The position numbers and the translations under genes were made by a program. A stretch of 62,633 bases of DNA, taken from Desulfofundulus thermobenzoicus. Lineage in GTDB: Bacteria; Bacillota; Desulfotomaculia; Desulfotomaculales; Desulfovirgulaceae. Within the stretch, counting starts at the first letter, position 1. Every line of letters starts with the position of its first letter. Where the stretch lies: NCBI RefSeq assembly GCF_009428905.1, contig NZ_WHYR01000019.1, positions 1-62,633 of the forward strand, given 5' to 3'. This document shows positions 45,830 to 53,614 of the stretch, piece by piece. The notes beneath the pieces were generated by a model. That model was not told the DNA's origin and did no database searches. It worked only from the letters and a program-made list of their open reading frames with translations.

Positions 45830-48800
45830 CCTTCCACCTCCTGAATTTTTAACGGGCTACGGGTTTCGCTTTTCGTAATCTGCAGATAAAGCTCAATACA
45901 ATCGGCCAGCAACCCTCGCGCTGCCTGGCCGGCCATGGTGACAAGCCACTCCGGCTTGTCTTTACCGGCAATGTCCCAGGGATATTTGTTTTTTCGCCAA
46001 CCATCTCTCCCTTTCTGCCACCGGGCAGAGGTCACGGCGTCCAGGCAAAACTGCCGGAACGGTCCCTCATCTTGCAGTTCGGATTTGTCTGCTTGCCACT
46101 CTGCGCGCTTTCTCTCGATCAGATCCCGGAGAGCGTAAATCTGAGTGGTGGTGAGGTGGCTGGAAAGGTTTTCCCAAATTTCCTCCAGAAGTTCGAGTTC
46201 ATCCAGAAAGTATGGACGCCGTTGCAAAGCGGGGTCCAGGCACACGCCGTCCTTATCGTAGGCAACTTCAAAGCGCCGTCCCGCCGAATCAAGCCAGACC
46301 CAGTCCAGGGTGGCGGGAGTAAAGAACACAAGATCCCCTTCTTCCAATTCTTCAGCATGGACAAGCTGGCCTGGTCCGTTGTTTTTCCACGGGTTCGGGG
46401 CCGAAAAAGAACGCCTTCGTTGATTAGCCGGCTTTTTTGCTGCCTGTTCAATAAAAACATAAGGGTACCAGGCATCTTTTGTCTGGCCGTCGCCCATTCT
46501 GAGCGGCACCCGCCAGATTGCGGTGTGCTCCTTTTTGACCAGTTTCAGCTCCCGCCACCGGGCAAAATGGGGATCGGGCCGGCCTGCAGGCCTGAGAAAG
46601 TCTGGAGAAAACTCTCCCTTAAAATCGGCAACGGAATCTACCTGCCAGCCTTCAACCGCTTTCCCCGCATCTTTCAGACCTTCCACCATCCTTCGCCCGG
46701 CATCCAGAATGGCCCGCAGCGGCGTGCGCCGGTCGGCATAAACGAGGCCCAAATTTAAGGGCAGGCGGTTGCGGACCTTCCCCATCTCCCGCTCGTACTT
46801 TTCCTTAATGGCCTTGACCACCGCCAGGGCCCGCCCGGCCGGCACCAGGGCCAGAAAAGTCCGGGGTTCGGCCAGGATGGGAATGACAGGGGTGTATGTG
46901 CTGTCCTGAACTTCCTTGACGTGAAGATCAGTAATCTCTCCCCAAAATTTATCCGCGCCATAGCCGGCAGGTTCCTCGATGGCAAGAGTTTCCTTGAGCG
47001 CATTTTTAATTTTCTGCGCCCCCCATTCATGAAGACGCTGCTGGTAAGACAATTCATCTTCATGGTTACGTCGCCCCGGTGGTGATTCTCCCAATAAGCG
47101 GGCGACGCAGGCCAGGCTGGCGGCGGTAAGGAAACGCTCATTTTGCTCGTCCCAGACCACACCCAGGCGCACACCGCTTGAAAGCACCAATGAATAAGCA
47201 TGGTAGGGGCCGGGTTTAACAGCCCCTTTTTTCGGTTTTAAGGTACCCTGGATTGCCAGTCGCGGCCCCGCCTGACCAACTGTCTCACCAGTTATGCTGT
47301 TCCGGGGATTTTGCTCCTCCCCGGCAGGCAGGATTTCCTGCCAGAATTTGCGAGTGGTTTCCCAGATCCGGCGCAGGCGGGCAAAAGAGGGGTTCTTGGC
47401 CACCGCGTCAGCCTTTTTTTCAGGGTCATTTACGTTTGCAGGATTTCTCACCGCCAGGGTTCTTACCAGTGTACCGTCCAGCCAGTGGGTCAGGTCGAAC
47501 TGTCCGGTGAGCAGAGCCACCCGCCCGTTTATGTCGGCCACTTCGTCCATCCAGATGGTGGTGAAAAGCCTTTCCGTTGCCCATTCCTGCGCGCGGTCGG
47601 CCCGGCGCTGTTCACAGATATCGCAAACCAGGCGCTTTTTAGCTTTTTCAGAAGGGCCTATAGGCCGGTTATAGCAAACAGTGCACGCCTCTTCATGAAC
47701 TCCAGTCCAAAACTGTCGCACAATCTGGGAATTAGGTTCTATCGAAGGAGGATTTTTAGAAAGCCGGTCCAGGTATTCTGCAAGCACTTCCGCTTTCCGG
47801 GTAGCCCGGCTGACCCATAATACTGGTGTAATTTCACTATCAAGACCAAGTTTGGCAAACTCCGTTATTATAATGCTTGCAAGCAATGATTTGAATGCTT
47901 CTCCGTCATTTTCCTTATCCGGTAAGTCAGGAACAACAAAGGCGCTGCCATATTCATCACGATAAATTTCATTCCCTAAAGGGTAATCTGTCTCTAATAA
48001 CTGTCGAACATTATCCAAAGCACTTTTTAAAAACTGTCGCCGTGCTAATAAATCGGGAAGATGAAGCGCTTTCCCGCAGAAATCAATACCATTAACAGTA
48101 ATATGAAGAATGCGCCAGCAAATATCATGGTCAATTGTTTTTAAGTCTTTATGTTGACGAATTTCGGGTTGTATATCAGCGAGAACAACAAGAGACAAAG
48201 CGGATTTAAACAGGGCCGCGACGGTTGAAGACCAGCCGGCCAGAGATACTTCATTAATCGGGCGACGGGTATCACCCAGACCGGCTTTTAATTCATCTTC
48301 TATTTTTTTGACCATGGTATGTAAATCAAATCCAGGCAAGCCTATCAATAGAAAAAGATTATTAAGATTTTTTAACTTTGCATCTAGGCTATTTCGAGTG
48401 TCGCCAGGAATGAAGGTCCTGGTCTCATACCCAAAAGGCGTGCTGAGCAGTACAATAGGGAAGTTCTGGTTTCCCTCCCCCTTTGCGGGTTCCTGTTTAT
48501 CATAATGCGCCTCATTGTGACAGACTCCCAATAAAGCCGGCAGCAACCCCTTTTTACTTTCAACCAGTTCGGAGCGGTGCTGGTATCCGGCGAATCCAGG
48601 AGTACCCAGCATGATAAGCTCCGCCAAGGTAAATGATTCTCCTTTAATCTCTATTTTTCTGTTTTCCAAAAACGATTTAATTTCAGCCGGCAGGAAATCA
48701 GCAGACTTTGGCGATTTTGCATTTAGGATCCTATTTAAACTACGGGGTTTTCCAACACTTGATGCCTTTTTGCTAAGCTTTACAACAGAAGCCGGATCAT

Positions 48801-48963
48801 CCACAATTGCTTTATAAGCATATTTATTGTACCATTTCCTGGGGCCACCTGTTTCGTGTTCAACATGGAGGTCGGTGAATTTACCGATATCGTGCAGCCA
48901 GGCAGCCACTTCGGCCAGCAATAAAGTTTCACGCCGCTTTTTCAAATCCTCGAGATTATACAT
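45826..48963 (-). CDS. csx11: Csx11-type Cas10-like large subunit (type III-C)
   Basis: A 1045-residue large subunit. The N-terminal HD nuclease motif is intact (His24-Asp25 in WLHDIGKFTD), as is the four-cysteine zinc finger (427/430/447/450, CTVC...CDIC). The palm part has GRVALLTGQFDLTHWLDG (about 481-497), a signature I associate with Csx11. Where a GGDD cyclase motif would be expected the sequence reads LVPAGRAL (706-713). It is therefore predicted to keep DNase activity but not to make cyclic oligoadenylate. The ATG at 48963 overlaps the preceding gene; a GAGGTGGAG ribosome site is present. Confidence 0.8.
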   Translation of the reverse strand: MYNLEDLKKRRETLLLAEVAAWLHDIGKFTDLHVEHETGGPRKWYNKYAYKAIVDDPASVVKLSKKASSVGKPRSLNRILNAKSPKSADFLPAEIKSFLENRKIEIKGESFTLAELIMLGTPGFAGYQHRSELVESKKGLLPALLGVCHNEAHYDKQEPAKGEGNQNFPIVLLSTPFGYETRTFIPGDTRNSLDAKLKNLNNLFLLIGLPGFDLHTMVKKIEDELKAGLGDTRRPINEVSLAGWSSTVAALFKSALSLVVLADIQPEIRQHKDLKTIDHDICWRILHITVNGIDFCGKALHLPDLLARRQFLKSALDNVRQLLETDYPLGNEIYRDEYGSAFVVPDLPDKENDGEAFKSLLASIIITEFAKLGLDSEITPVLWVSRATRKAEVLAEYLDRLSKNPPSIEPNSQIVRQFWTGVHEEACTVCYNRPIGPSEKAKKRLVCDICEQRRADRAQEWATERLFTTIWMDEVADINGRVALLTGQFDLTHWLDGTLVRTLAVRNPANVNDPEKKADAVAKNPSFARLRRIWETTRKFWQEILPAGEEQNPRNSITGETVGQAGPRLAIQGTLKPKKGAVKPGPYHAYSLVLSSGVRLGVVWDEQNERFLTAASLACVARLLGESPPGRRNHEDELSYQQRLHEWGAQKIKNALKETLAIEEPAGYGADKFWGEITDLHVKEVQDSTYTPVIPILAEPRTFLALVPAGRALAVVKAIKEKYEREMGKVRNRLPLNLGLVYADRRTPLRAILDAGRRMVEGLKDAGKAVEGWQVDSVADFKGEFSPDFLRPAGRPDPHFARWRELKLVKKEHTAIWRVPLRMGDGQTKDAWYPYVFIEQAAKKPANQRRRSFSAPNPWKNNGPGQLVHAEELEEGDLVFFTPATLDWVWLDSAGRRFEVAYDKDGVCLDPALQRRPYFLDELELLEEIWENLSSHLTTTQIYALRDLIERKRAEWQADKSELQDEGPFRQFCLDAVTSARWQKGRDGWRKNKYPWDIAGKDKPEWLVTMAGQAARGLLADCIELYLQITKSETRSPLKIQEVEG

Positions 48964-50101
48964 TTTTCTCCACCTCGAACTGTCTCTTAACGTCCCCAAC
49001 CAACTCGCTCAAGGTGGAAAACTCCGCCGGTTTCCGTCCCTTGACCTGATATATACCTTCCCTGATCCTCTCCTCCGCCACCCCGAATCCGCTGGAGGTC
49101 CTGGCGCCGAAACCGGAACCGGTCATCATGAACTGGATTCCTTCCGCTACCATTTGCAGGTCCTCCAGCGCCTCTTTCCGGGTTTCCGCTTCACTGTTGC
49201 CGGATCTCCCGAAAGGAGCGTAAAACAGGGCAAAGGTGCCTTCGGCGCCGGCAGGGACACACTCGAAATAGATAGGCAGTTCTCCGGCGCCGGTGTCCCG
49301 GGGGTGGGGGTTGATTACCTCCAGGTCAAGGCAGTCGAAATACGTGGGGTAGAAATGAAGGCGGCCGGCATGATGAGGCAGATCTTCATCATCCATGCTG
49401 TGAAAATACTGCTTCACCATTTTCCGGTACAGACGGGCCGCTTCATCACCCCCTGCTCTATCAAGATAATCGGCCGGACTGCTCAGGCCGTCTACCTCTT
49501 CGCCCTTTTCTCCGCCAAACAGCAGGGAAAGGCGCAGGCGCCGTCGCGCAAATTCTGAAGGGGAAAGGTTTTCTTTTCCATCCACCAGCCGGCGCACCAT
49601 TGCCGCCCGCAAAGCCCCTTTCCACTGGGTGGGAGCCACATAGGGCACCCTGAAGATCCATTCCTTCTTAACGGGATTCTCCAGGACATAAAAATCTGTG
49701 TCATCCCGGCTGAAGTAGGGCTCCTGCAGGGTAAAGGTAAACTGAACGGTCCAGGAGCCGGGCGGAAAGGTGGCAGGATTGGGAGGAAAAGTTGCAAGCC
49801 CGAGGGATGACAACGTTTTAACCCTGCTTTCCAATAAGCGACGGTATTCCTCGCTTCTATAAAGACCCAGGAGGCCGCCCGGCTTTTTGGGCCCCCGCCC
49901 CACGCGGGCAAGATCCTTATGGGGCGTGGCCAGAGCCTGGGCCAGCAGCCCGGCCCGGGTAACGTGGTCGGTCACCTCCAGGAAACAGGAAAGCTCCTTC
50001 GGCGGCCGGATTATTAAACCAGATAGAAAGGCAATGGCTTCCTGTTGAACGAGGCTTTCGGCCGAAGCGAAATCGTAGAGGGCGTGAAATTCATATTTCA
50101 C
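48956..50101 (-). CDS. type III CRISPR RAMP protein (Cas7/Cmr6-like)
   Basis: A 381-residue RAMP. The C-terminal third carries the glycine-rich loop MMTGSGFGARTSSGFG, the mark of RAMP proteins, preceded by FALFYAPFG. The middle has WIFRVPYVAPTQWKGALRAAMVRRL, resembling the insertion-site motif of Cmr6/Cas7 proteins. The GTG at 50101 is chosen with GGGGG nine bases upstream; the longer frame to 50134 lacks support. Its end overlaps csx11. It probably forms part of the backbone or head of the effector. Confidence 0.78.
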   Translation of the reverse strand: MKYEFHALYDFASAESLVQQEAIAFLSGLIIRPPKELSCFLEVTDHVTRAGLLAQALATPHKDLARVGRGPKKPGGLLGLYRSEEYRRLLESRVKTLSSLGLATFPPNPATFPPGSWTVQFTFTLQEPYFSRDDTDFYVLENPVKKEWIFRVPYVAPTQWKGALRAAMVRRLVDGKENLSPSEFARRRLRLSLLFGGEKGEEVDGLSSPADYLDRAGGDEAARLYRKMVKQYFHSMDDEDLPHHAGRLHFYPTYFDCLDLEVINPHPRDTGAGELPIYFECVPAGAEGTFALFYAPFGRSGNSEAETRKEALEDLQMVAEGIQFMMTGSGFGARTSSGFGVAEERIREGIYQVKGRKPAEFSTLSELVGDVKRQFEVEKNV

Positions 50102-50194
50102 CGTGCCTGTCCCCCTTTTGGGTAATTTGCCCAATCAGTCAAAAATTACGCTCAGCTTGCTGGAAAACCTTTTTCAGTTATCTACCAAAAAGCG

Positions 50195-50968
50195 CTACCC
50201 ACGCAAAGCATCCACAGTTGCCATCGTCACCAAAGCATCCCAGGCGGCAATAAGCGGAGCAAAAACTAGCCTTAATTTTTCTGCAGGGGCTTTTTCAATA
50301 ACCTTTTCAGAAAACCAGACGTGCGATTTGTTAATCTGAGTTGCAGTAATAAAGGAGTAAAGCAGTGTTTTGGAGCGTTGCACGCCCCAGCCGCGTTCGT
50401 TCATAAGCTCCGGGATATCTTCCTTGCCCAGCAAATATACAGTTTCCTCTTTCGCCGGTAAATGTTGGACCTTGTTTCTAAGGGAAGATATGGTCATTTT
50501 ATTGTCATTTAATAAATCAGCAACAATTTCAGGCCCGGCAGATTCAAGTAAATCAATAATATACCCGTCAAAATCTCGGTTTCCATCGGGTCCGGGCCTA
50601 TCTGCCACGTGAAGAGATACCGTCAGCTCATTTCCATTAGCAAGAAAAATATTACCATATGGATGAATGGGAGTAAAAATTAAAGATAAACCAGCTTTTT
50701 GGGCATTTTTTGCGATCCTTTGCGAAACATTACCCGGTTCAGATTCCTGTTCCTGGTCGTAAAGCAACAGTATATTTGAACAGGGCGGGTCTATTAAAAT
50801 ACCTTCCTCTTTGGTAACAATAAGCTTGTCTACAGTTTTTAGCCAATCGTCTACTTTTTTCTTCTGGCTACCTAATAAATTAGCTTCTTTGAGAATACCC
50901 TTTTTCCACAACTTGCGAACTGCAAGCCATTCTGTTGGCCCCTCGGCAAAAACAGCTATGTCTACCAT
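50195..50968 (-). CDS. TOPRIM-like putative nuclease coupled to an ATPase inside the CRISPR operon
   Basis: A 257-residue protein. The N-terminus VDIAVFAEGPTEWLAVRKL has the TOPRIM glutamate in an EGPTE motif, and NILLLYDQEQE carries the acidic second motif, as in the nucleases of OLD, PARIS (AriB) and retron-type ATPase pairs. The remainder is helical and not recognised. Its ATG overlaps the ATPase stop (ATGGTAG) with AGGAGG six bases upstream, so the two are made together. It is followed 93 bases later by a Cas7-like gene. A DNA- or RNA-cutting effector role is inferred. Confidence 0.68.
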   Translation of the reverse strand: MVDIAVFAEGPTEWLAVRKLWKKGILKEANLLGSQKKKVDDWLKTVDKLIVTKEEGILIDPPCSNILLLYDQEQESEPGNVSQRIAKNAQKAGLSLIFTPIHPYGNIFLANGNELTVSLHVADRPGPDGNRDFDGYIIDLLESAGPEIVADLLNDNKMTISSLRNKVQHLPAKEETVYLLGKEDIPELMNERGWGVQRSKTLLYSFITATQINKSHVWFSEKVIEKAPAEKLRLVFAPLIAAWDALVTMATVDALRG

Positions 50969-52236
50969 AACGGACCTCCTTCCGTATCCGTCAGGAGGTA
51001 CCAACCAAAGGGAAGCATGTCTTCAGAAACGGCACGGAACCGGGGGTCGAAGCCCGACTTCAGCCACTCCTTGAGGTTCTCCCCCCGGTGCATTTTCGTC
51101 TGCAATTCCCCTTTAGAAAGAGTCAGGGTATAAGTTCGCAATGCTTGGGCTTCCAATTTTTTATCTACGATCATTTTACCAAACCAGGCGATCACTTCCA
51201 GGCTCTGGGTGGAGATAAAAACCTGAACAGGTTTCTTCTTTACCAGGTTGATAGTTTCGGCCAATAATTTTCCCAGGGTAGCGGGGTGCATGAACAGTTC
51301 CGGATCTTCCCACAGGAAAAGTCCGGGATGTTCTTCGTCCACAGCTTCAACCAGGGCGACGAGCCCGGCAAGAACCTTGAAGGCGTGGCGTGCACCGTCA
51401 CCGAAAGCGTCAACGGGAAGCGGCTTGCGACCGGGAAGCCGGATTTCACCCCGCATTTCCTTCTCTCCGGCAGGAACCATTTCCACCCGGCATCCTGCCA
51501 TGTCAGGGAAAATTTTTCCTAGCGATCTCTCGATTTTCCTGTACCAATCTGGAAGAATCCGGGCAAATTCAAAAAAACTTGACTGGAAATTTCCGTGGGC
51601 GGTATGGAAATCAAAAAACAGGACCCGCCTGGAATCCGGCCTCTTCCCGCCCAGCGCCCAGGTGGAGAGGCCTTTTTCGCTATGTTTATGGACAAACTGG
51701 TCATACCACTGGTATAAAAATACGTATCCGGTAAGACCTTCGATCTCATCTTTGAAAGGGACGAGCTCACCGGGAATTTCCGGCGCTCCCGGCAGGGCAA
51801 AGGCGGCAATACTTTTTTTATCCTTCCCGGAAAAACCCCCGTATTCTGTTTCTTCAGAGGGGGGTGGCACAAGGCGGAATTCCCGCAGGAAATCTTCGTA
51901 GTCTAAAGGTAAACGGTAAACCAACGTTCCGTCTTCCGTCAGGGTGGCAGGCGATTTCTCCCATTCCTCCTTTTCCCCATGCCGGGCCCAAAGGCGGGAG
52001 CAAGGATTGAAGCCTAAAAAATCGTTCTCCAAAGGGGCTGCAGCAGTGAAGCGGTCTCCCGTTGCCTCCACGACAAGCCCGCATTCGCGCCCGCACACTC
52101 CGCCCAAATACAGCATTTCCAGCACTGCCGACTTGCCGGTGTTATTCGGCCCCACCAGGAGGTTAAACCTGGCGAAATCTTCGAGATGACCTTTGTAAAT
52201 TCCCCGGAAACGGTGAATGAGTAGTTTCTCAATCAT
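50962..52236 (-). CDS. OLD/RecF-like AAA ATPase inside the CRISPR operon
   Basis: The 424-residue protein starts MIEKLLIHRFRGI, then Walker A VGPNNTGKSAVL (about 28-39), a late Walker B GLFLWEDPELFMHP and the ISTQSLEVIAWF switch region: an SMC/RecF-like ATPase of the AAA_15/AAA_21 group. Such ATPases act as sensors in OLD, PARIS, Septu and Gabija systems. The start overlaps the cmr1 stop by four bases (ATGA at 52233-52236), so it is wired into the CRISPR operon rather than merely adjacent. It partners the TOPRIM protein encoded downstream. Confidence 0.82.
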   Translation of the reverse strand: MIEKLLIHRFRGIYKGHLEDFARFNLLVGPNNTGKSAVLEMLYLGGVCGRECGLVVEATGDRFTAAAPLENDFLGFNPCSRLWARHGEKEEWEKSPATLTEDGTLVYRLPLDYEDFLREFRLVPPPSEETEYGGFSGKDKKSIAAFALPGAPEIPGELVPFKDEIEGLTGYVFLYQWYDQFVHKHSEKGLSTWALGGKRPDSRRVLFFDFHTAHGNFQSSFFEFARILPDWYRKIERSLGKIFPDMAGCRVEMVPAGEKEMRGEIRLPGRKPLPVDAFGDGARHAFKVLAGLVALVEAVDEEHPGLFLWEDPELFMHPATLGKLLAETINLVKKKPVQVFISTQSLEVIAWFGKMIVDKKLEAQALRTYTLTLSKGELQTKMHRGENLKEWLKSGFDPRFRAVSEDMLPFGWYLLTDTEGGPLW

Positions 52237-53405
52237 TGACGCCCCTCCAAAAAACTCAACACTTCGTCAGGCTGCCACTTTCGCCATAGTTCAACATCCG
52301 GCCACGTTTGGAGTTCCCCTTTCTTTACTTTCAGGGCCGCACACCACAAATCCACATCCCGCACCGCTTCCCAAATCTGTTGATGATATTCTCCCGGTAT
52401 GAGCCTTTTTTCTTTATCCTGTTCAGGGAACCAGACCCATCCCCGCACTTCCCATTCATCACCATTTTTATAAGCCCAACTGGCGCCGATTTTGCTTCGC
52501 ACCCGATTTTCTTTACCTAAGGAAGTTCCGAACAACCAGCGCTCAATCCGGAAAGGACCTTTCCAATAATTAAAGCGCCATTCGTTTTTCAACACCGGCG
52601 AAACGGGAACCATCCCCTCTTCAGCAGCTTTCTTCAGCACCCTTGCCGTATCGGTTCTTCCCAGCAGCCTCTCCAGGGCCGGCAGCCAGCTCCACCAGTT
52701 TTGCCGTTCCGGGCGGAACCGAAAGCGGAAGAAGCCGAAGCGGCGCAGGTCCGGACAATTATCTTCCCCGCCAGGTAATCCATTATCCTTTTGCGTCCAT
52801 TTTGTCGCCCGGCTCTTGACCGCCTCCCGGTTCTCCACCTGGAAAACCCCATAGCCCAACTGGGGTTTAGCGCCCAGTGTCCCCCATTTTTCAACAAAGA
52901 GGAAAAGGGACGCCAGCTGGCCAAGAACTTCATTTTTCCCGGTAAACTGCAGAACTACCCGTTCAACCCTTCCCGGCGACATAAACCAGCCTCTCGTCCG
53001 GTCCGGCGGGCGCACATTCAAAGCATCAGGCGGCGGTTCCCACAAAAGCCGGGTTTCATCCCGTATTTTAAACTGGAATTGCCTTTTCCATCCTGTCGTG
53101 CCAAAGATTTTACAGGCATCGCATAACCCGGCAGTGTCCAAAGCCTGCCACCAATTATTTCCCTGCCGGAGTGCTTCTTTGTATTGCTGCAGGCTTTTTC
53201 CGTAAAGTTCGTGAATATGTTTGCATGGATCACAGGCCGTTCCACCAAGGCCCCGCACGATGGCCTCATACCACCAGCGCAAAGAACCGGCGATTCCCGT
53301 CTCGCGCAGGCAATCGTTAATCCCCTGCACCCCACCGGTCCAGATAGGGGTCAATGCTTTTAGCCGGATCTCCAGTTTTCCTCTTTCATAACTTTGTTCA
53401 CCCAT
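52233..53405 (-). CDS. cmr1: type III CRISPR protein Cmr1 (RAMP)
   Basis: A 390-residue protein with the Cmr1 N-terminal signature LKALTPIWTGGVQGINDCLRETG followed by AGSLRWWYEAIVRGLGG and a cysteine-containing CDACKIFGTTGWKRQF. The C-terminal half has LGAKPQLGYGVFQV, a RAMP glycine-rich element. Cmr1 caps the 3-prime end of the crRNA in Cmr complexes. The ATG at 53405 is used; a TTG six bases upstream is possible. It is the first gene of the operon and begins three bases after a pglX tail fragment. Confidence 0.88.
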   Translation of the reverse strand: MGEQSYERGKLEIRLKALTPIWTGGVQGINDCLRETGIAGSLRWWYEAIVRGLGGTACDPCKHIHELYGKSLQQYKEALRQGNNWWQALDTAGLCDACKIFGTTGWKRQFQFKIRDETRLLWEPPPDALNVRPPDRTRGWFMSPGRVERVVLQFTGKNEVLGQLASLFLFVEKWGTLGAKPQLGYGVFQVENREAVKSRATKWTQKDNGLPGGEDNCPDLRRFGFFRFRFRPERQNWWSWLPALERLLGRTDTARVLKKAAEEGMVPVSPVLKNEWRFNYWKGPFRIERWLFGTSLGKENRVRSKIGASWAYKNGDEWEVRGWVWFPEQDKEKRLIPGEYHQQIWEAVRDVDLWCAALKVKKGELQTWPDVELWRKWQPDEVLSFLEGRQ

Positions 53406-53407
53406 TT

Positions 53408-53590
53408 TCAACAAGCAACCCCCATTCCAGATAAAGTCTGATCGTACCACACGAGGATTTTGGGATCATCCGGCAAAACATTTCCCATAAATTTCCTGGC
53501 CACAGCAACAATCGTTTGATAATCCCGCTCCTGCCATACTTTTCTGAAGCTGGCGCGGACGGCTTCCAAACGGATGAGCGAAGGCATCAT
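53408..53590 (-). pseudogene. diverged 3-prime tail of a pglX copy
   Basis: The 60-residue frame (RLEAVRASFRKVWQERDYQTIVAVARKF..., ILVWYDQTLSGMG) aligns with the last 60 residues of intact pglX (RLEAVRAGFKKAWQEKDYITIITVARKI...) at roughly 60% identity, older than the copy at 36708. It starts 24 bases after brxC ends and runs into cmr1. Translation of the fragment is possible from the apparent MMPSL start, but it has no methylase domain. Confidence 0.85.
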
Positions 53591-53614
53591 TTTCCTTCCC
53601 CCGAAGCGGACATC

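Noticed and set aside
50195..52236. PARIS system (AriA/AriB)
   Set aside because: The architecture is similar (ATPase plus TOPRIM), but I cannot see DUF4435-type features in the small protein, and the genes are fused into a CRISPR operon, so naming it PARIS would go beyond the evidence.
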